Shown here one piece after another: positions 5,413 through 7,308 of a DNA stretch of 7,308 nt (positions are counted from its first letter, which is position 1; each line of letters opens with the position of its first letter). The notes beneath the pieces were generated by a model, which was not told the origin of the DNA, did no database searches, and was given only the letters and a program-made list of their open reading frames with translations. Source of the DNA: Chloroflexota bacterium. Lineage in GTDB: Bacteria > Chloroflexota > Anaerolineae > Anaerolineales > Villigracilaceae. The position numbers and the translations under genes were made by a program. The stretch is from the NCBI GenBank assembly GCA_021796155.1, contig JAJYOO010000109.1, positions 1-7,308 of the forward strand, written 5' to 3'.

Positions 5413-5882
5413 ACCAAAACACTCCGCCTTCCTTCATCAACATTTGGACGATTCTCGGTGCGATTGTTTTCGCCGGAATTTTGCTTGTTGCGACGCTGGT
5501 TGCCATCAATTGGATTCAACCGCATCAATCCGGGACGATTGGCTTTACTCCCGCTGATTTGACCATCATCGCGCCTCCAACCGCCACCGTTAACATTCCA
5601 ACCGCGACTCCGGGTGGAACTGTAACGCCTCCGCCAGACCAGATTGCGGTTGGAAGATATGTCCAGATTTCAGGCACCGGCGGCGATGGATTACGCATCC
5701 GCTCCGCGCCCGGTCTGAATAGCGACACAGTTTTTCGTGGTGATGAATCCGAAACTTTTGTTGTACAGAAAGGCCCGCAACAGGCGGACGGTTATACATG
5801 GTGGTATCTCGTTGCGCCATACGACAATACGCGTGCTGGCTGGGCTGCTGCAAATTATCTGGCGGTTGTGCCATCACAATAA
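5409..5882 (+). CDS. Membrane-anchored extracytoplasmic SH3b-domain protein
   Basis: The 157-residue protein begins with a short polar stretch and one hydrophobic helix (about 10-34), which acts as a signal anchor. A Thr/Pro-rich linker follows (about 47-76). The C-terminal bacterial SH3 domain occupies about 79-154, with the signatures GLRIRSAPGLNSDTV (94-108), GYTWWYLVAP (128-137) and RAGWAAANYL (142-151). Such domains usually bind cell-wall or surface ligands or serve as adaptors outside the membrane. No catalytic domain is attached. The start at 5409 overlaps the antiporter stop (ATGA). A longer in-frame start at 5343 would lie inside the antiporter gene and spoil the signal anchor. The tight coupling suggests coproduction with the antiporter and lipid kinase. 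A direct partnership with the antiporter is only an inference. Confidence 0.88.
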   Translation: MNQNTPPSFINIWTILGAIVFAGILLVATLVAINWIQPHQSGTIGFTPADLTIIAPPTATVNIPTATPGGTVTPPPDQIAVGRYVQISGTGGDGLRIRSAPGLNSDTVFRGDESETFVVQKGPQQADGYTWWYLVAPYDNTRAGWAAANYLAVVPSQ

Positions 5883-5890
5883 GTTTGTAA

Positions 5891-5912
5891 GGGCAGATCT
5901 GTGTGTCTGCCC
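5891..5912. repeat. REP-like palindrome GGGCAGA-N8-TCTGCCC within the operon
   Basis: GGGCAGA (5891-5897) and TCTGCCC (5906-5912) are perfect 7-bp inverted arms around an 8-nt loop. It lies 8 nt after the stop of the SH3b gene and just before the GGAG ribosome-binding site of the DUF971 gene. From memory, arms of this GGGCAGA/TCTGCCC kind occur as dispersed repeats in Chloroflexota genomes; this was not checked. It may weaken transcription into, or stabilise RNA around, the next gene. It lacks a T run and is not a canonical terminator. Confidence 0.6.
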
Positions 5913-5926
5913 CGACGGAGAATTGA

Positions 5927-6274
5927 ATGAACGAAAAACCAACCAACATCACAGTCAATAAGAAAACCCGCGAGTTCACCATCAATTGGGAAGACGGGCA
6001 CATCAGCGTTTACCCGTTTGAATTGTTGCGCGCGGCTTGTCCGTGTACGTCATGCCGCGGCGGACACGAAAACATGAAGTCCGAGCCGGACGCGGAAGTG
6101 TTCCATGTTCAATTGGAAGATTCGCCGATGACGCGCATTAACAACGTCAAAGCCGTTGGCTCCTACGCATTGACCATCGTTTGGGAAGACGGACACGATT
6201 ATGGAATCTACAACTGGCATTATTTGCGCGCGTTGTGTCCATGCGAGGAAGACCGCGCGAAATACGGAAAATAA
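5927..6274 (+). CDS. DUF971 (GBBH-like N-terminal domain) protein with CPC motifs
   Basis: The 115-residue protein consists of one DUF971 domain. This is the small domain also found at the N-terminus of gamma-butyrobetaine hydroxylases and joined to some Mrp/ApbC Fe-S carrier proteins. Its own biochemical role is not settled; metal or Fe-S handling is a family-level guess. Two similar halves can be seen: WEDGH (21-25) leading to LRAACPCTSC (34-43), and WEDGH (86-90) leading to LRALCPC (100-106). Five cysteines (38, 40, 43, 104, 106) are arranged so that they could bind a metal. A GGAG Shine-Dalgarno site (5917-5920) lies 6 nt before the ATG. It is the last gene of the lipid kinase/antiporter/SH3b run, 44 bp after the SH3b stop, and is closed by a strong hairpin starting at the next base after its stop. 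Confidence 0.88.
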   Translation: MNEKPTNITVNKKTREFTINWEDGHISVYPFELLRAACPCTSCRGGHENMKSEPDAEVFHVQLEDSPMTRINNVKAVGSYALTIVWEDGHDYGIYNWHYLRALCPCEEDRAKYGK

Positions 6275-6308
6275 AATTGACGGTCACTTTTTCAAGTGAC
6301 CGTCAATT
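6275..6308. terminator. 15-bp perfect hairpin immediately after the DUF971 stop codon
   Basis: AATTGACGGTCACTT (6275-6289), loop TTTC and AAGTGACCGTCAATT (6294-6308) form a perfect 15-bp stem directly abutting the TAA stop. On the plus strand the stem ends in ATT and continues as ACTTC, a weak T-tract. On the minus strand it is followed by TTATTTTCC, which is more terminator-like. It most likely ends the operon or protects its 3' end, and may act in both directions. Confidence 0.75.
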
Positions 6309-6356
6309 ACTTCACGAAAAGACTATGCGCCATCCAGCAAACATGATTTTCATTAC

Positions 6357-6385
6357 TTGAAAAAAACATAGCCAAACATTAGCAT
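6357..6385 (+). promoter_or_regulatory. Possible promoter of the lipoprotein gene
   Basis: TTGAAA (6357-6362) and TAGCAT (6380-6385) are 17 bp apart, matching five and four of six consensus bases. Initiation near 6392 would give a leader of about 70 nt ending in a strong Shine-Dalgarno site. The surrounding AT-rich stretch has other weak candidates. Apart from this, the 155 bp between the hairpin at 6308 and the ATG at 6464 show no clear riboswitch or small gene. Confidence 0.4.
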
Positions 6386-6463
6386 AGAAATGTAACAAAA
6401 AGACAACTCGCGCTCAAAGGTCTTTCGGGGGAAAATTATCTTTTGTCAGGAAAGGAGTTTACG

Positions 6464-6856
6464 ATGAAAGGAATAGGCCTATCGGTGACACTATTGTTTG
6501 TCTTCATTACGGCATGTGCGCCGCATCAAACAGCCGCGCCTTCATCAATTCCATTATCGGAAAGCACATCAGTCAACACGTGGGAAGGTCTGCCGATTTT
6601 TCCGGGCGCAGTAGAGGTCAGGGACAATCGCGTTGGTTATCACTACACTGTTGCTAACGCCGATATTCTTACTATTCAGCGCTTTTACAAGAACGAAACG
6701 CCGACTACGGGATGGGAATTACTCTCAATCACTGATGCCAGTGGAGCAGACATTGGAAAAGCATGGTCATTGTTATTTACAAAAGGAAAGATTATTGCTC
6801 AGGTTGATATATTCACAAAGGAGAACATTACTCACGTTGTGCTCTCCTTCGACTGA
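6464..6856 (+). CDS. Small putative lipoprotein of unknown function
   Basis: The 130-residue product starts with a short lipoprotein signal peptide: Lys2, a hydrophobic core at about 4-14, and a lipobox Ile15-Thr16-Ala17-Cys18. The mature protein would therefore be lipid-anchored at Cys18 outside the membrane. A Ser/Thr/Pro-rich spacer (about 19-40) precedes a compact domain of roughly 85 residues. That domain carries LPIFPGAVEV (about 43-52), a YHYTV strand, an IQRFYKNE helix and a GWELL motif, then two beta strands to the end. This PGA...FY...GW arrangement looks like a small alpha/beta fold, but I cannot name a family or ligand. The start is set by AAAGGAG (6451-6457), 6 nt before the ATG. 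An upstream in-frame TTG at 6443 would destroy the signal peptide. The gene appears monocistronic. Confidence 0.82.
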   Translation: MKGIGLSVTLLFVFITACAPHQTAAPSSIPLSESTSVNTWEGLPIFPGAVEVRDNRVGYHYTVANADILTIQRFYKNETPTTGWELLSITDASGADIGKAWSLLFTKGKIIAQVDIFTKENITHVVLSFD

Positions 6857-6893
6857 TTTCCAACTAATCCTACAATGAACCAAGGAAGAGACT

Positions 6894-6922
6894 CTGGTTA
6901 CGACGTTCAGCGTCGTAACCAG
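6894..6922. terminator. 12-bp-stem palindrome between convergent genes; shared terminator or REP-like repeat
   Basis: CTGGTTACGACG (6894-6905), loop TTCAG and CGTCGTAACCAG (6911-6922) form a perfect 12-bp stem. It lies 37 nt after the lipoprotein stop and 8 nt beyond the stop of the convergent gene on the other strand, so it could stop transcription from both sides. The plus-strand continuation CTATGTATTTA is only moderately T-rich. The GC-rich dyad also has the look of a dispersed repeat unit. Confidence 0.6.
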
Positions 6923-6930
6923 CTATGTAT

Positions 6931-7308
6931 TTATGGCGTACTTGTCGGTTCTGGCGTTAGAGTTTCTGTTGGTATTGGCGTGCCCGTGCCGGAAGGTTTA
7001 GGCGTCTTTGTGCTCGTTGGTTCGATGGTTGGCGTGAGACTCGGCGTGAGCAAAGCCGCAAGTTCATTCTCAGCGTCCTGCCGCATTTCCGAGGTCATGT
7101 CCGAGGCGGGCATCGAAAGCAAAGTCTGAAAATCATCAATCGCATCACCGAGACTACCGCGCTTGACCTGGCTTTTTGCGCGCCAGTAAAGTGCCAGCGC
7201 TTTTTGCGTATCATTCGTGGCTTTGGACATCGAAGTCTCAGCCTGTAAATAAGCGTTTCCAAACTGCTCCAATTGATAAAACGTTTGCGTCAGACCAATT
7301 TCCGCATC
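6931..7308 (-). CDS. C-terminal part of a TPR-like protein with a Thr/Pro-rich tail (5' end outside the window)
   Basis: The frame is open from the window edge to the TAA at 6931-6933, giving 125 visible residues. A TTG at 7270-7272 is not taken as the start, because coding continues upstream without interruption (ending FYQLEQ before it). The visible part is helical. The segment ALYWRAKSQVKRGSLGDAI and the following DDFQTLLSMP read like one tetratricopeptide unit: helix A with small residues at packing positions, a turn, then helix B. Further helices lie before and after it. From about residue 89 to the end the chain is almost only Thr, Pro, Ser, Glu and Lys in a repeated (T/E)P pattern, suggesting an extended extracytoplasmic tail. 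The missing N-terminus may hold a signal peptide or more repeats. Its specific role is unknown. It converges with the lipoprotein gene. Confidence 0.75.
   Translation of the reverse strand, partial: DAEIGLTQTFYQLEQFGNAYLQAETSMSKATNDTQKALALYWRAKSQVKRGSLGDAIDDFQTLLSMPASDMTSEMRQDAENELAALLTPSLTPTIEPTSTKTPKPSGTGTPIPTETLTPEPTSTP

Noticed and set aside
6323..6387. CTATGC ... GCATAG distant inverted arms before the lipoprotein gene
   Set aside because: Only six bases, far apart, in AT-rich DNA; no extended pairing or known riboswitch pattern.
1..7308. CRISPR array, tRNA/rRNA, transposase or attachment sites
   Set aside because: No regular repeat-spacer pattern, no cloverleaf or rRNA sequence, no transposase motifs and no target-site duplications were found on reading both strands.

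Overview
The window looks like a chromosomal segment of a Chloroflexota bacterium, probably class Anaerolineae. This is inferred from the style of the genes and not from a marker gene. The pointers are a short PknB-type kinase with a proline-rich juxtamembrane stretch, a membrane-anchored SH3b protein with a Thr/Pro linker, a TPR protein ending in a long Thr/Pro tail, Pro/Thr-rich lipoproteins, mid-range GC, and small GC-rich palindromes of interspersed-repeat type between genes. No mobile element, CRISPR array, rRNA or tRNA is visible. No gene-free stretch exceeds 300 bases; the longest is 6275-6463.

Left part (1-1438): an unrecognised four-helix membrane protein lies on the minus strand. 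It has a near-consensus promoter whose spacer is filled by a 16-bp perfect palindrome with LexA-like GAAC-N4-GTTC half-sites. Facing away from it is a plus-strand gene for a protein resembling the archaeal-type CTP-dependent riboflavin kinase.

Centre (1456-3397): a minus-strand pair encodes a Ser/Thr protein kinase and ribulose-phosphate 3-epimerase (rpe). This pairing recalls the prkC-rsgA-rpe neighbourhood of Firmicutes. A 127-bp divergent intergenic region holds a long imperfect inverted repeat and two back-to-back TATAAT boxes, each exactly 7 nt from an ATG. That arrangement suggests leaderless transcripts in both directions.

Right part (3398-7308): a compact plus-strand operon encodes a diacylglycerol/lipid kinase-like protein, a CaxA-type Ca2+/H+ antiporter and a membrane-anchored SH3b protein, with two ATGA stop/start overlaps. 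A DUF971 protein follows after a short palindrome, and the run ends at a 15-bp perfect hairpin. A small lipoprotein gene with its own Shine-Dalgarno site comes next, then a 12-bp-stem palindrome. The C-terminal part of a convergent TPR protein gene runs off the right edge.

The most interesting signals are the palindrome-controlled promoter of the unknown membrane protein, the bacterial RibK-like protein, and three TATAMT-N6/7-ATG starts without Shine-Dalgarno sites alongside SD-led genes. No complete new multi-gene system can be asserted from the sequence alone.
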